NCBI GenBank assembly: GCA_905250125.1
Contig: CAJNOL010000028.1
Location: 279,367 to 343,366 of the forward strand
DNA: 64,000 bases
Reading direction: 5' to 3'
DNA from: Rotaria sordida
Taxonomy: Eukaryota; Rotifera; Eurotatoria; Philodinida; Philodinidae
Within the stretch, counting starts at the first letter, position 1, and every line of letters starts with the position of its first letter. The position numbers and the translations under genes were made by a program. The notes beneath the pieces are model-generated. The model ran no database searches, had not been told where the DNA came from, and saw nothing but the letters and a program-made list of their open reading frames with translations. This document shows positions 12,341 through 23,262 of the stretch, one piece after another.

Positions 12341-13816
12341 TATTTCCCATAAATAATATTTACTGTTCAGGCTTCATTCAAGTTTTTCATTATTCGAAAA
12401 TTCATTCAATTCAATTTGAAACTTGTTTTTTTTCTATCAATTTCTCTGAGATCTTCTTTGTTCGATATAGTTTCCTCCGATTTCGCGTGCTTTAATCGGA
12501 TTTACACAGAAAAACTGAATGCAATTCTGAACAAAAATCATTTTCACACATGACAAACAATCGACTTTGAATATTCAACTTCATTGTTTTCACTTATTCT
12601 AGGATCTACCCAGCGAACTATTCACAGAGAATATGGATTTAGTTGAAATGCATTTTTTGTTCTCTTCAATTTCTATTTCAATAATCATGAAGATTTCTTG
12701 CAAAAACTAAGTTAGAACAATACAAACAATAAGTGTGGTGAATATCATCAGAGACTTCTCTGGTTTGTACGTTTGTGAAAAAAGATAAATTCTTTTTCTG
12801 TTGAAAGAAAATGGTCATTTATCTAAAGTAAACTATCAAAATGAAATATAATGGATTAAACTCTTTTTAAAGCCAGAGTTGCTCTCACTCTTCAGTAGAA
12901 AATAACGACTACAACTGAGTTGTTTTCACAATTATAGGTCCGAAAAAAGACTCCTTCAGGTGATTCCGTAATAAATATAATTGATTCGAAAAGTGAAAAC
13001 TTTCAAAACATAGAATGTTGCTTCTCTCGATAACGCGATGGCTGAATCTCGTTCTGCTTGTGCAGAGTTTGAACGTGTTCTTTCATTGATTCCACTAATT
13101 CATTTATATGTTCTTCAAATAATGTTTCAAACAGGACTGCTCACTCAGAGGTATAATACGTTGAAAATGGCGCCAGACATGGCACTAGTTTCGATGAGTT
13201 GTACCTCAGAGCTGTCAGTGTTGTTTTCAAGTGAAATTAGATCTATCACAATTATATATGGAAACAGTTCGTTTTAAGAATACATTGACTAGTGGAATTC
13301 TTTTATAAGAGTGAAACGAGAATCAAACTTCACCCACATATATGTGTTTGTTATTATCAAGAATCATTTCAAATATTCTCATTACCGTGTGTATTCAAAA
13401 GAATCAACTGTGCAAGAAAACAGCCAATTTAACCAGCAATGCCTTTCGTAGAAAAATATCTGCAGAACTACGGTTCACTATTTTCATACAAAAAGCTTTT
13501 CCAATCAAAAGAGCCATATTATAGATGCTCAGATTTAGTTTTTCATCTTGCTAACAAATTCAATATTATTCTGAGGCGATTTTTACAAATCATTTCGCGA
13601 ACATTCAATTCAATAGTAATCGCAACTAATAGCTCATGAGTTTGGCTATTAATCATAAAAATTCTAACACAAGAAAACATCTCGACAATCTATGAATGTT
13701 ACAAAATTTATTTCCAAGAAATCTTTGATTAATGCGAATGAATAAGAATGATGATGAGACAAAGAAATTAAAAAGTCAATATGTATTATAGCAAGTTCTT
13801 CATAACGAATCGGCGT
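12341..13816. other. No gene recognised
   Basis: This could hold further decayed exons of the TPR gene, but no continuous coding signal was found. An open frame at 13038-13277 on the plus strand has no recognisable motif. The last 200 bases are probably the 3' flank of the expansin-like gene. Confidence 0.35.
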
Positions 13817-14157
13817 TCACTGTGACTTTTTTTCGAGCCACTTCCATTTAATTCTTGCACGACCAATACTAAGATCCCCAATTGCGGCTCTGACACCTGG
13901 TTCTGATAAAGCAAGATCACCATATCTACATCCACGGCATTTATCAAGAATTTTTACTCTAACAGATCCTTTGGGACCAATTATCTTGGCCAGCTTGTTA
14001 CATAAGCTGTTCAAATTTGGATTGCCATTAGGTGTAAATGGATCAAATTGTGATGCATTCAATGCAGCAATATATTCGCTATCAATATGCATTGTTGCAC
14101 ATGCTGTATAGCCTCCACTAATGCTATAAAGTGTAGTATTTCCTTGAAAAGTGCCAG
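13817..14157 (-). CDS. Expansin-like / RlpA-like double-psi beta-barrel protein (main exon)
   Basis: One exon encodes a full DPBB domain of about 113 residues, opening GTFQGNTTLYSISGGYTACA and continuing through HIDSEYIAALNASQFDP, the Cys-containing LCNKLAKI..GPKGSVRVKILDKCRGC and the closing YGDLALSEPG..AAIGDLSIGRARIKWKW. This is the fungal/slime-mould expansin-like (barwin-like, swollenin-related) pattern. Such secreted proteins loosen polysaccharide walls without hydrolysing them. The usual ACG after the first Cys region is ACA here, and no C-terminal carbohydrate-binding domain follows. An acceptor (CATTTAG|CTGG) shows that an upstream exon, expected to encode a signal peptide, must exist. 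A strong donor sits near 14229, but no signal-peptide exon in the right frame was found, so the gene's 5' end is unresolved or lost. Confidence 0.8.
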
Positions 14158-16316
14158 CTAAATGAGAAACAAACATTTCAAAAACAATATTGAACAATTA
14201 GAAAAACGATTCGTGATTTTCAAGACTTACTTCTGTTTGAAACAACCACACTCTATACTTTGTGATTTAGAAGAAAATGATCACTTTATTCTCTCTTCCT
14301 TTAATCAATGGAGAGAAAGTTTTAGTCAAATATTTCAAGAAAAATCAGCGTTTTTAATAAAGAGCATGCTTTCATTTCAATTTCCAAGAAGAATTAGCTA
14401 CTTTCTCCTCCAAAGAGAAAGTTTATTTTTTTCACTTGTACATGTTTCCTCCTTGAGTTAAACGAGACTTTCTTCTTGAATTTTTCTCTCTCCTCAATAA
14501 AACGAAACGAAAGCTATGATGGCATACACGAGGAAAAGACTAATTAGCGGTTTTCTAATGAATGGTACATAGGAATCGAACTATCGAGATTTGGAATCAA
14601 TGGATCTTAACGACTTCTATCTAAAAATAGAATTTGTTTTTGCTGGAATCAGCTTGTGGACAAATAGAGGTAAGTTTTAGTAATGTGGCTAACAAACAAA
14701 GGAATAATGAGCGATTCTATCGTTGGTTATTCAATCGAGGATTTATCGAAATCGAGCTAATGATGTCTGGAATCGAGAGAGCTCGTCGAGTTCTATTTAT
14801 AACTATAGTTAGTTTTGTTGAAATTTCTGTCTGAGGTTGGAGAGGAGAAAGGTTTTTTCGAAGAGCAACCTATGGAATCGAGAGATCTCATCGAGTTCTC
14901 TTTGAAACCAGTAAAAACTGAGCTGAAATCTTCTTTATATTAAATTGAAGTAGGAAATATTCGAATTCTGATCTAAGATATCCTACGTTATTTCATGAAC
15001 AAAAAGGTAAAATAATACAAAAAAGTAATCAATCAGGATTTTTATTTCATTCTCTTTACTATTTTTTTCTTACTCCAAGGTTGATAGATGCACAGAAAGC
15101 CTTATACTGTATTATACTTTATGAGAGGGTACGATGTAAGTACTTGATCAAGTTACTACCGAAGCTATCATTCAGAAAAAATGTAAAACAAATATTTAGA
15201 AACATGCTTGTTATACACGAATAAACAAGGCTAATAGCTTGAAAAATTATTGACGTAAAAATTAGATGAATTCACTTGCATAGCATTTCTTTTTAAAAAT
15301 CTTGTTACTTTTAGTTTAACATGGATCAAAACAAAGACGGGTAATGTATCTGATAGATCAGAAAATAATATAATAATTCATTTGAAAAATCAGCTGATTT
15401 ATGTGACTATCATAATCAGCAAATTGCGGACAGTTCAATGTAAAGAAGTTAGAAGACAAAAAGATGCAAAGAATATTCAAAAACGTCTTTGATTCATTTC
15501 AACAAATCAATGGATTTGAACTACACTTATAAAAGAAAAACAATTGTAACTCAAACAGATATTTAAAAAATGATTTAGTAATGAATTACAGATTTTCCAC
15601 AGGATAATAATGGTAAAAAACGCAAAGATAAAGATGATTGTTTAAAGTTATTTTTGATGTTCTTTCTTATCTATATCTATAAAAAAAACTTTTTAACCTG
15701 GAGGTTATTTATAACGTATTAGTTTCACGAAAAATTCATTTAGCATATTTCAGAGATTGATTATTCGTTGAAAATTTCTATTTAATGTTTTCATCAAAAA
15801 ATTTTTGATTACCATTTCTATTCAAGATTATGATTTGTCAGAAATTTTCAAGAGAAAAGAATTCAAACCAAATTTGTATTTCTTTTACTATTATTAACTA
15901 TTTGTCAATTTTATAACGAATAGAATAAAAAGTTTGAAGTGAATGATTCAGCAGACAGACATTTGCGTATTTTAAAATAATCGTCAAATTGATCAAATTC
16001 TTTATAAAAAATATTTTCTAAACTATATTAGAAACTTGTTTTATATGATAGAAGTACGAAAGGGTATAAGATAAAATTTTGATAGTATTTACAAAAAAAA
16101 ATAATATACGACATACTGCAGTATCTGTCTGCTCTTTTACCATCTAACTAAACGTTTTGTGCACGCATCCTTTGGCGACAAACCACTTGTCTATTTATTA
16201 CCTTTTCTCCTTTTCTTCACTTCAGACAAGAATACAAGGTAATAAACAAGGTAAACATAGAAATTATCATCTATTTATATTGCATAGCATTTTCAACCAA
16301 ACCTTCAAATACAAGA
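14158..16316. other. Upstream of expansin-like gene / upstream of beta-galactosidase
   Basis: No gene recognised. Around 14768-14800 and 14874-14905 a 30-base segment containing GAATCGAGAGA.CTC.TCGAG is repeated in direct orientation. The proximal part probably holds the 5' exon(s) of the expansin-like gene, and the distal part (about 16,000-16,316) the beta-galactosidase promoter and leader. Confidence 0.35.
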
Positions 16317-18524
16317 ATGCATTGGTTACTATTGATATACGTGTGCCTTGGTTTCTTAACTTATGTAGTTACAAGTCCAGTAACTTATGAAAATGTTCGA
16401 GGTACACCTTATAATGTTTCATATGACCCGCGAGCTATTACAATTAATGGTGTTCGAACAATGCTTATATCTGGTGCTATACATTATCCACGTTCGACAC
16501 CAGGTATGTGGCCTTATATAATGAAAATGGCGAAAAATCAAGGTCTTAATACCGTTCAAACATATGTATTTTGGAATATACATGAACAAAAACCAGGTGT
16601 ATTTGATTTTAGTGGTCGTGCTAATTTAAGTCAATTTCTTCAAGATGCTGCTGATGCTGGTTTATTTGTTAATTTACGTATCGGTCCATATGTATGTGCT
16701 GAATGGAATTATGGTGGATTACCTGCTTGGCTTAATCAAATACCTAATATATCATTTCGTTCAAATAATGATCCATGGAAAACTGCAATGCGTACATTTG
16801 TAATGAAGATTATTGAATATGTTAATCCATATCTTGCTAAAAATGGTGGTCCTATTATTCTTGCTCAAATTGAAAATGAATATAATGGTAATGATCAAGC
16901 TTACGTTGATTGGTGTGGTAGTTTAGTAACAAATGAACTTTCATCAACACAAATTCCATGGATTATGTGTAATGGTCATGCAGCTAATTCAACAATTGAA
17001 ACATGTAATTCATGTAATTGTTTAGATGATGGTTGGATCGATAGTCATCATAAAAATTCTCCTGATAAACCAATGTTATTTACTGAAAATGAAGGATGGT
17101 TTCAACAATGGGGTGATGCTTTTGCTATTCGTACAACAGCTGATGTTGCTTATTCTGTTGCTGAATGGTTTGCTGGTGGTGGTTCGTATCACTCATATTA
17201 TATGTGGCATGGAGGAAATAATTATGGACGAACAGCTGCATCAGGTATAACAACAATATATGCTGATGATGTACTTCTTCATGCTGATGGTACACCAAAT
17301 GAACCAAAATATACTCAATTAAGTCGTCTTCAACATTTAATTTCTAATTATGCTCAAGTTTTATTAAGTCAAAATTCTACTCGTACACCATTACCATATT
17401 GGGATGGACAAAAATGGTCAACCGGTACTCAACAATTTGTTTATTCTTATCCACCATCACTTCATTTTATTAGTAATCAAAATGATAATACATTCGGTGT
17501 ACTTTTTCGTAATAAAAATATTTCTATGACTGGTCATTCTGTACGTATATTTGATGATAATTTAAATTTATTATGGGATAGTACAAATGTAAGTGATATT
17601 CGAAGTGATAATACTGAAATTTTTCCTATTGTTATTGGCCCACTCGAATGGCGAACATGGTCAGAACCAGTTACATCAAATTTACCTGTTCTTACTTCAT
17701 TATATCCAACAGAACAACTTAAAATAACAAATGATGAAACAATTTATTTATGGTATCGTCGTAATGTAACATTAACACAAACACAATCACATACATTAGT
17801 TCGTGTTGAAACACGTAAAGCAAATGCATTATTATTTTTTTTAAGTGGAGAATATTTAGGTGAATTTGATAATCATGATCATAGTCAAGGTTCATTAACA
17901 GCAACAATATCATTAGATCTTTCAGCATTTAAACCAAATCAACAATATTTATTTGAAATTCTTTCTATTTCACTTGGTATTGATAATGGTATATGGGAAA
18001 ATAATTTTGACTATAAAGGTATTGTGGGAAATATATGGCTTAATGATCAATTATTAGTAAATGATGAAACAAATCTTTGGGAACATCAAAAAGGTTTAAT
18101 TGGAGAATATTTTCAAATTTATACGGAACAAGGCTCATCGAAAGTTGAATGGAATACACAATGGACAAAAGGTATTAATAAACCAATAACATGGTTTCAA
18201 GCAAGATTTAATCTTGATCATATTGTACGAGAAGATCTAAATGTTAATCCTATTTTACTTGATGCTCGAGGTCTTAATCGTGGTCATGCATTTATTAATG
18301 GAAATGATCTTGGTCTTTATTGGTTATTACAAGGTGTTTGTCATGATTCAACACCATGTTGTTGTCAACAAGCACAAATTAATTGTTTAGAACCAACTCA
18401 ACGCTATTATCATATTCCATCAGATTGGCTTATGCCGGAAAATAATTTACTTACAATATTTGATGATTTAGGTGCACCATCACCAGGTTCTGTTGGTATT
18501 GTACAACGTGTTGTTGTAGCTTAG
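16317..18524 (+). CDS. GH35 beta-galactosidase, plant-type, secreted
   Basis: Retaining exo-beta-galactosidase that removes terminal galactose from polysaccharides or glycoconjugates. It is a single 735-codon exon. A signal peptide (MHWLLLIYVCLGFLTYVVTS, then P) precedes the GH35 barrel: VSYDPRAITINGVRTMLISG, AIHYPRSTPGMWP, FWNIHEQKPGVFDFSG and RIGPYVCAEWNYGGLPAWL. The acid/base Glu is E188 in AQIENEYNG (186-190) and the likely nucleophile E257 in LFTENEGWF. YMWHGGNNYGRTA and a C-terminal jelly-roll segment GLNRGHAFINGNDLGLYW follow. Layout and motifs are closest to plant BGALs (NYGG, GNNYGR), although the nucleophile segment is TENEGWF rather than TEAWTGWF. Absence of introns in a 2.2-kb gene, when neighbours have several, suggests acquisition by transfer or retroposition. 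Codon use matches the host. Confidence 0.93.
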   Translation: MHWLLLIYVCLGFLTYVVTSPVTYENVRGTPYNVSYDPRAITINGVRTMLISGAIHYPRSTPGMWPYIMKMAKNQGLNTVQTYVFWNIHEQKPGVFDFSGRANLSQFLQDAADAGLFVNLRIGPYVCAEWNYGGLPAWLNQIPNISFRSNNDPWKTAMRTFVMKIIEYVNPYLAKNGGPIILAQIENEYNGNDQAYVDWCGSLVTNELSSTQIPWIMCNGHAANSTIETCNSCNCLDDGWIDSHHKNSPDKPMLFTENEGWFQQWGDAFAIRTTADVAYSVAEWFAGGGSYHSYYMWHGGNNYGRTAASGITTIYADDVLLHADGTPNEPKYTQLSRLQHLISNYAQVLLSQNSTRTPLPYWDGQKWSTGTQQFVYSYPPSLHFISNQNDNTFGVLFRNKNISMTGHSVRIFDDNLNLLWDSTNVSDIRSDNTEIFPIVIGPLEWRTWSEPVTSNLPVLTSLYPTEQLKITNDETIYLWYRRNVTLTQTQSHTLVRVETRKANALLFFLSGEYLGEFDNHDHSQGSLTATISLDLSAFKPNQQYLFEILSISLGIDNGIWENNFDYKGIVGNIWLNDQLLVNDETNLWEHQKGLIGEYFQIYTEQGSSKVEWNTQWTKGINKPITWFQARFNLDHIVREDLNVNPILLDARGLNRGHAFINGNDLGLYWLLQGVCHDSTPCCCQQAQINCLEPTQRYYHIPSDWLMPENNLLTIFDDLGAPSPGSVGIVQRVVVA

Positions 18525-18721
18525 ACATAAAACAATGACCTTTTTTTTTATTCTTTTAGTTTAACAGAGTGTGCATTTTACTTCTTTTTATTTTCTTTCG
18601 TACATATAAGAATAAAAACAATAGTGAAATTTATTTAATCACTAGTTAATCCATTTTTAATTCTTCAAGATTTTCTAATCTCTATATTTTTCATTTAAAC
18701 GACGTCTTCTTTAGTAAAATA

Positions 18722-19405
18722 CAGAGATGGGCGAGTCAAGCCATTTTTCGAGTCGAGTCAAGATATTTTTTCCAATTTTTTGTTGTCTGTTTGTTTATAT
18801 AAGGAAAGTTAACACCAAGTTTTTCATTACACGATATTTTTCACAGTTTTTTTTATGTACAAAAAAGAACAGTCCTACATAAAATAAAATGAGACAACTA
18901 CTATAGATTTATCAACAAAATAAGAACAGTAGGATCAACTCTTCTCTTTTATACAATTATACAATACAGTAAAAAAAAACGCATAATTTTTTATAAACAA
19001 AAACCTAAACTTAAAGTTATTCACAAACAACAATTTTTTATTAATATTTAAATCAATGTCTTATTGCACTTTAAGGATGTTAAAATGCAAATGTTAGCTT
19101 GTGAAAATTTTTAAACGATGTAGTCTCATTAAAAGACCATCTTGAGAAAACACAGGTTTAAAGCTATCATTTATGATCATAAGAATACAAATATCGAAAA
19201 AAGTTCTTGAAAAAATTGTTCGGATGCAGTGTATTCAATTAAATAAAAGTTATGAATCAGACAAAATTTAATTTCATAAATTTTGTTTTTTTTATAAGAG
19301 CAAATGAAATGTTTTTTTTTGTGAACGAATGACTCGAGTGACACAGTTGAGTCAACGTCAGTCCATTTTCGAGTCCGAGTTATGACTCGGACTGGCCCGT
19401 CTCGG
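18722..19405. mobile_element. Non-autonomous hAT element with 8-bp duplication
   Basis: Ends are CAGAGATGGGCGAGTC and, on the other strand, CCGAGACGGGCCAGTC. The identical 8-bp repeat GTAAAATA flanks it (18714-18721, 19406-19413). Sub-terminal sequence is rich in repeated GAGTC/GACTC motifs at both ends (for example 18736-18763 and 19330-19392), a likely transposase-binding array. The 684-base body has no transposase. Confidence 0.85.
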
Positions 19406-19662
19406 GTAAAATACATAGATTTACAGTAAAACTTCTACATTGTGAACACTATCGGAACTGGCGAATAATATTCAATAGAGCAAGGCGTGTATAAGAGAGA
19501 AGGTCAAGCAAATATAAATTAAAATATCAGTTTTATCACTGTCTACATCCTTTTAAATGCTTTTTGTTGTTTTATTAAATAGTTTTTGACTTTTAGTACT
19601 TTAAATTTTTTAACTAGATGAATTTCAAACATCACATTCATGTCCTGTCTAATCAGGTTTAA

Positions 19663-20640
19663 CCCTTTAAGTCCTGAATTTTTTTTCTGAGCTAAAATTT
19701 GATGAAACTTGATATAAACTAACTAGATGATGTTAGGAAGCATGTGGTTAAATTACAATTAAAAAAAGCACATGATCACATGAAAATTATAATATTTTTG
19801 TTAATGTTGCAGTTTAGTAAAAAATTTGTTATTATAATTACTGAAACATTTATTTATTTCATTATTAATACAAGTAGTTTTGATGATACAACAAAAAACA
19901 ACTTTTAACGCAAAGATTGACACAACAAAAGTTACAAATTATGTTCGCCCTCTTCTCCATTTCTTTTGTGCTATAATAAGCACACTGACGATAAGTTGAA
20001 AATAGCTTTTGGCATATGAGTCAAAAGTTGTAGTTCTTCCGAACTTTCTGTGTTATTTATTCTCTTTTCAATGCGTTTCTTCTTCTAATTATTTATCCCC
20101 GAAGTTCTTTCTACTCTTTTTCTACTTCAATAATTACCTACGAGTGCAGTATTAATAGAGGACTCATATCCTAAATATCCTTGAGTACTAAATTGGTCAA
20201 ATCGTTGGCTTCCATATGAATAACCTATGCTGACTCAATATTCGGACACACATATAGATATTGCGTATTGTATGTACAGAAGATAATTCTCTTGTTCAGA
20301 ATTGATGGAAATAAAACAAATGAATTTAATCTTTTGCAACGTACTGAACTGTCTACCACAGTACCTCAGATATATCTCATGGATATAGATTTTGAAGAAA
20401 AGGAAAATCAACGAAAAAGTTTTAAAGACCAGTTTATGGGTTAAAACTTTTTTCGGACTAAAGAAACTTGGCCCGATACACTTTTTAGTCTCATTCATGC
20501 TCCCTATCATTCGTGCAAGCTTGTACAGGTCTCTACCAGCTTCTAATATTTATTGAAAATATTTCTCCAAAATTCTGAAAAACTCGATGATTAGAAAATT
20601 TTCAAAATGATACATATGTGTACCACCAGGACTTAAAGGG
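19663..20640. mobile_element. piggyBac-type element 1 (TTAA target)
   Basis: Flanked by TTAA at 19659-19662 and 20641-20644. Termini CCCTTTAAGTCCTG and its inverted copy CAGGACTTAAAGGG form a perfect 14-bp inverted repeat. The 978-base interior carries, on the minus strand around 20235-20510, a weakly piggyBac-like stretch (FFSPKKVLTHKLVF, then CGRQFSTLQK). It could be a decayed piece of the transposase core, but this is uncertain. The element looks internally deleted. Confidence 0.85.
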
Positions 20641-20644
20641 TTAA

Positions 20645-21820
20645 CTGAAATCATGATTCATCTTTTTGTTTAGATTAGTTTCATAATTAGTAATATATTC
20701 ATTTTTTTTCTTTTAAGAATATTTGACACAGCGCTCATGAACGCTTACAATTTATCTCTTAATTCACAATGAAATAAATCAAATTTTATTTATTTTTTGA
20801 TTGAAAACATTTTTTGCTTTAAATCAAGAACATCTCGAGACACAATATCTGATTGGCAAAGATTAAGAAGTTGTTCAAAAGGCCAACGATATCTGTTTGT
20901 TCATTCTTTATCTTTTTTCGCTTTGATTGAATTAAATTATAGAGCCAATTTATTTCTTGATAATCGTATAATTTATTCAGGTGCCGCCTTTTACTAATGT
21001 TCACATTGACAAAGTCAATACATACAGATGGAACCAAAAAAATGTGTTCATAAAGGACCAATGTAACACCATCAAAACCTGTTCGCGACAACCGAAGAAT
21101 ATTTACTGCAAGAAGCTTTACTATATTAGTCATTTTTTATATCCTTTAATTTGTCATATTTATGGATTGATTTGTTCAAGTATAACAAATGTTAATGTAT
21201 GATAAAATGAAAATAATTATATTGAAAATCATCAAAAGTATTCTGCTCATGAAATATTTTAAGGTCATTTTCACAAAGCATTGAAAATATTTTTTTTAGA
21301 AAAGAAAGCAGTAGGTTAGTGGAATAGACGAACATATGCATAATAAATATCGACAATAAAAAAATAACTCATCCTTGAAAGATAAATATAAGCATTTATC
21401 TCCAATATGGTTGAGAATTTTGTAAAAAAAAAGAAATGATTCATGAATTAGAGAATTATAAATTAGATTGTTGCATAATCATTAAAATTAATAATCTTTT
21501 TATATTTTGAAAGAATATTAAAAAAATGAAAATATTATCTCTCATAAACAAAGATTTATTATCTAGTTAAGTCAGTTCTGTAATTATTTTATCTTTGATT
21601 TATCGATAGACTTCATGCGAAAAAATCAAATTATTGATTTATAATTTCATAGTTAAATTCTACCATTTTAGTATATTCTCTTAATAAAAAAAACAACATA
21701 ACCAGCTCGGGTTCAAAATGTTTCTGATTTAAAAACTTAAATTTTTATTATGACAAGAAAACAAATCAAGAACAGATGTTATGTATTGTTTTCTTGCTAA
21801 AGCATGTCTATTGCATCCTT
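20645..21820. other. Intergenic, no gene recognised
   Basis: Between piggyBac-type element 1 and the 3' end of the peptide-precursor gene. AT-rich; two overlapping antisense open frames (20797-21133) show no motif. Nothing else seen. Confidence 0.4.
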
Positions 21821-22272
21821 TTAACCAACAAGCCCACTACGCCATAGGCCATCATGATCAAATCGACGACGTCCTGGTATTATCACTTTAGCCGTGTCTC
21901 GCTTTCGTCCAGTAAGCCATTCTACAGGTCGACGATTTTGTTTCGCCCATTGAAAATAATAGTCATCACCTGAATCCCAACTGTCACGTGTTTGAAAATT
22001 ATCTTCATTTTCAGTCAATTTTAATTGTTGATTAAGCAATGGTGTAAATACATCTTTATTATTTTGTATTGATGATGCAAAGGAATTGTCCTTTATACTC
22101 ACTGGTGTTCGAAGTAAATTGTGTAAACGAACCTCATGACTGGTATATGATAAAACTGTAATGAAAAACAAAAAAAGTTCTTCCATTTGGCTTTCGTTTT
22201 CATTTAAAACTTACTACTAGAAAAATAAACGGTAAAGACAATTAAAAGATGAAATACAACGATGGATTTCAT
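21821..22272 (-). CDS. Secreted peptide-hormone/neuropeptide precursor (candidate)
   Basis: Two exons (22215-22272 and 21821-22155) joined in phase 1 give 130 residues. Exon 1 encodes a textbook signal peptide (MKSIVVFHLLIVFTVYFSS). The C-terminal third carries three basic sites: RR (94-95), GRKR (102-105) and GRRR (114-117). They would release PVEWLT (96-101) and DTAKVIIP (106-113), each followed by a Gly amidation donor, and a C-terminal peptide FDHDGLWRSGLVG (118-130), itself ending in Gly. The middle (20-93) is acidic/Asn-rich spacer with no Cys. Amidation-plus-dibasic architecture is the standard of animal neuropeptide precursors. I do not recognise the peptides as any named family. Function and receptor are unknown; the precursor reading is inferred from architecture. 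Confidence 0.75.
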
Positions 22273-23009
22273 GACTGCTATTTTGACGTTACAATATGAA
22301 TGAATTGCGTGTGACTAAAAAGAAAAGAAGATTATTGTTGATATTTATAGGGAAAAGAATAATAAACATCTGGCATTGATGACATAAAAATAAAAGAAAA
22401 ACCACTGTATCGGATTAAACACTTCAAGAATTTTGCGTCAATTAGATTCTACTAAATGGCTATGTTAGTTGTCTTTTTGTGAGCACAAGATAAGAAATGA
22501 AAATAAAATGTTCGATAAGAATCCAAATTCTGATGTTGAATACTGAGATAAAAAAAAACCTTATTAGTTATATTTGATTTCCTTTGTTGGTATTACTACA
22601 TTTGTTGAGAGTAGGTGAATGGTGTATCACCAAATATTTCGTAACATCCTACGCTCCCAGTTGTTTTTCTTAACTATTACATCGCCGTGTGTGTGTTCGC
22701 TCTTTTTCATAGTTTCACATATATATGAACGAGTAGGAAGGAGATTTTTTCGACGTAATTATTAATATTAGCCAGAGTTCTTCTACTCTTAGATTGTAAG
22801 TGGATTTAAGGTTCGATAAACATTTATTCAATAAAAAAACAACATATGAAGAATACTTTATGTAATTACTTTTTTTTAATCTTGATATATTATTTTAAAA
22901 CAACCATAAAACCAATGTTTTATTCATTTGACAGAGAAGGATAAATTTATAGAATTGTAGCTGCACGGAATTAATCCATTAATATTTTATACAACATGAA
23001 AGTTGATTT
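22273..23009. other. Promoter-side flank of the peptide precursor gene
   Basis: Upstream intergenic sequence with no gene recognised. It presumably contains the promoter of the minus-strand precursor gene; no specific motif is assigned. Confidence 0.4.
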
Positions 23010-23013
23010 TTAA

Positions 23014-23258
23014 CCCTTTGGGGACGGTTGGCCCCTTAAGGGGCCATGGCGATTCTCTAGCATCTCAAAACACGCAGATTCCTATATGAGATTAGTTTTT
23101 GTGAAAGCATTTATCAGAGAGTTTTTTGGTATAATTTGGATTGTAATTAGGTTATTTTATTCAGATATCCAGTAATAGATTATAAGTTCTTTTAGAAAAT
23201 AGAAACGTTGAATGATTTATGACGAAATATACAGAAAAAAAAACCCGCCCCCAAAGGG
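23014..23258. mobile_element. piggyBac-type MITE 2
   Basis: A 245-base element between TTAA at 23010-23013 and 23259-23262. Ends are CCCTTTGGGGACGG and, on the other strand, CCCTTTGGGGGCGG. A perfect sub-terminal palindrome GGCCCCTTAAGGGGCC lies at 23031-23046, the only strongly GC-rich motif nearby. No coding content. Confidence 0.85.
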
Positions 23259-23262
23259 TTAA

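Noticed and set aside
13038-13277. 79-codon frame starting MAESRSACAEFERVLSL
   Set aside because: No recognised domain or splice continuation; the opposite strand gave no continuous TPR or ADP-ribosyltransferase-like reading either.
14162-14461. 99-codon plus-strand frame opposite the expansin-like gene's upstream region
   Set aside because: Antisense to the probable 5' part of that gene; no motif or codon bias.
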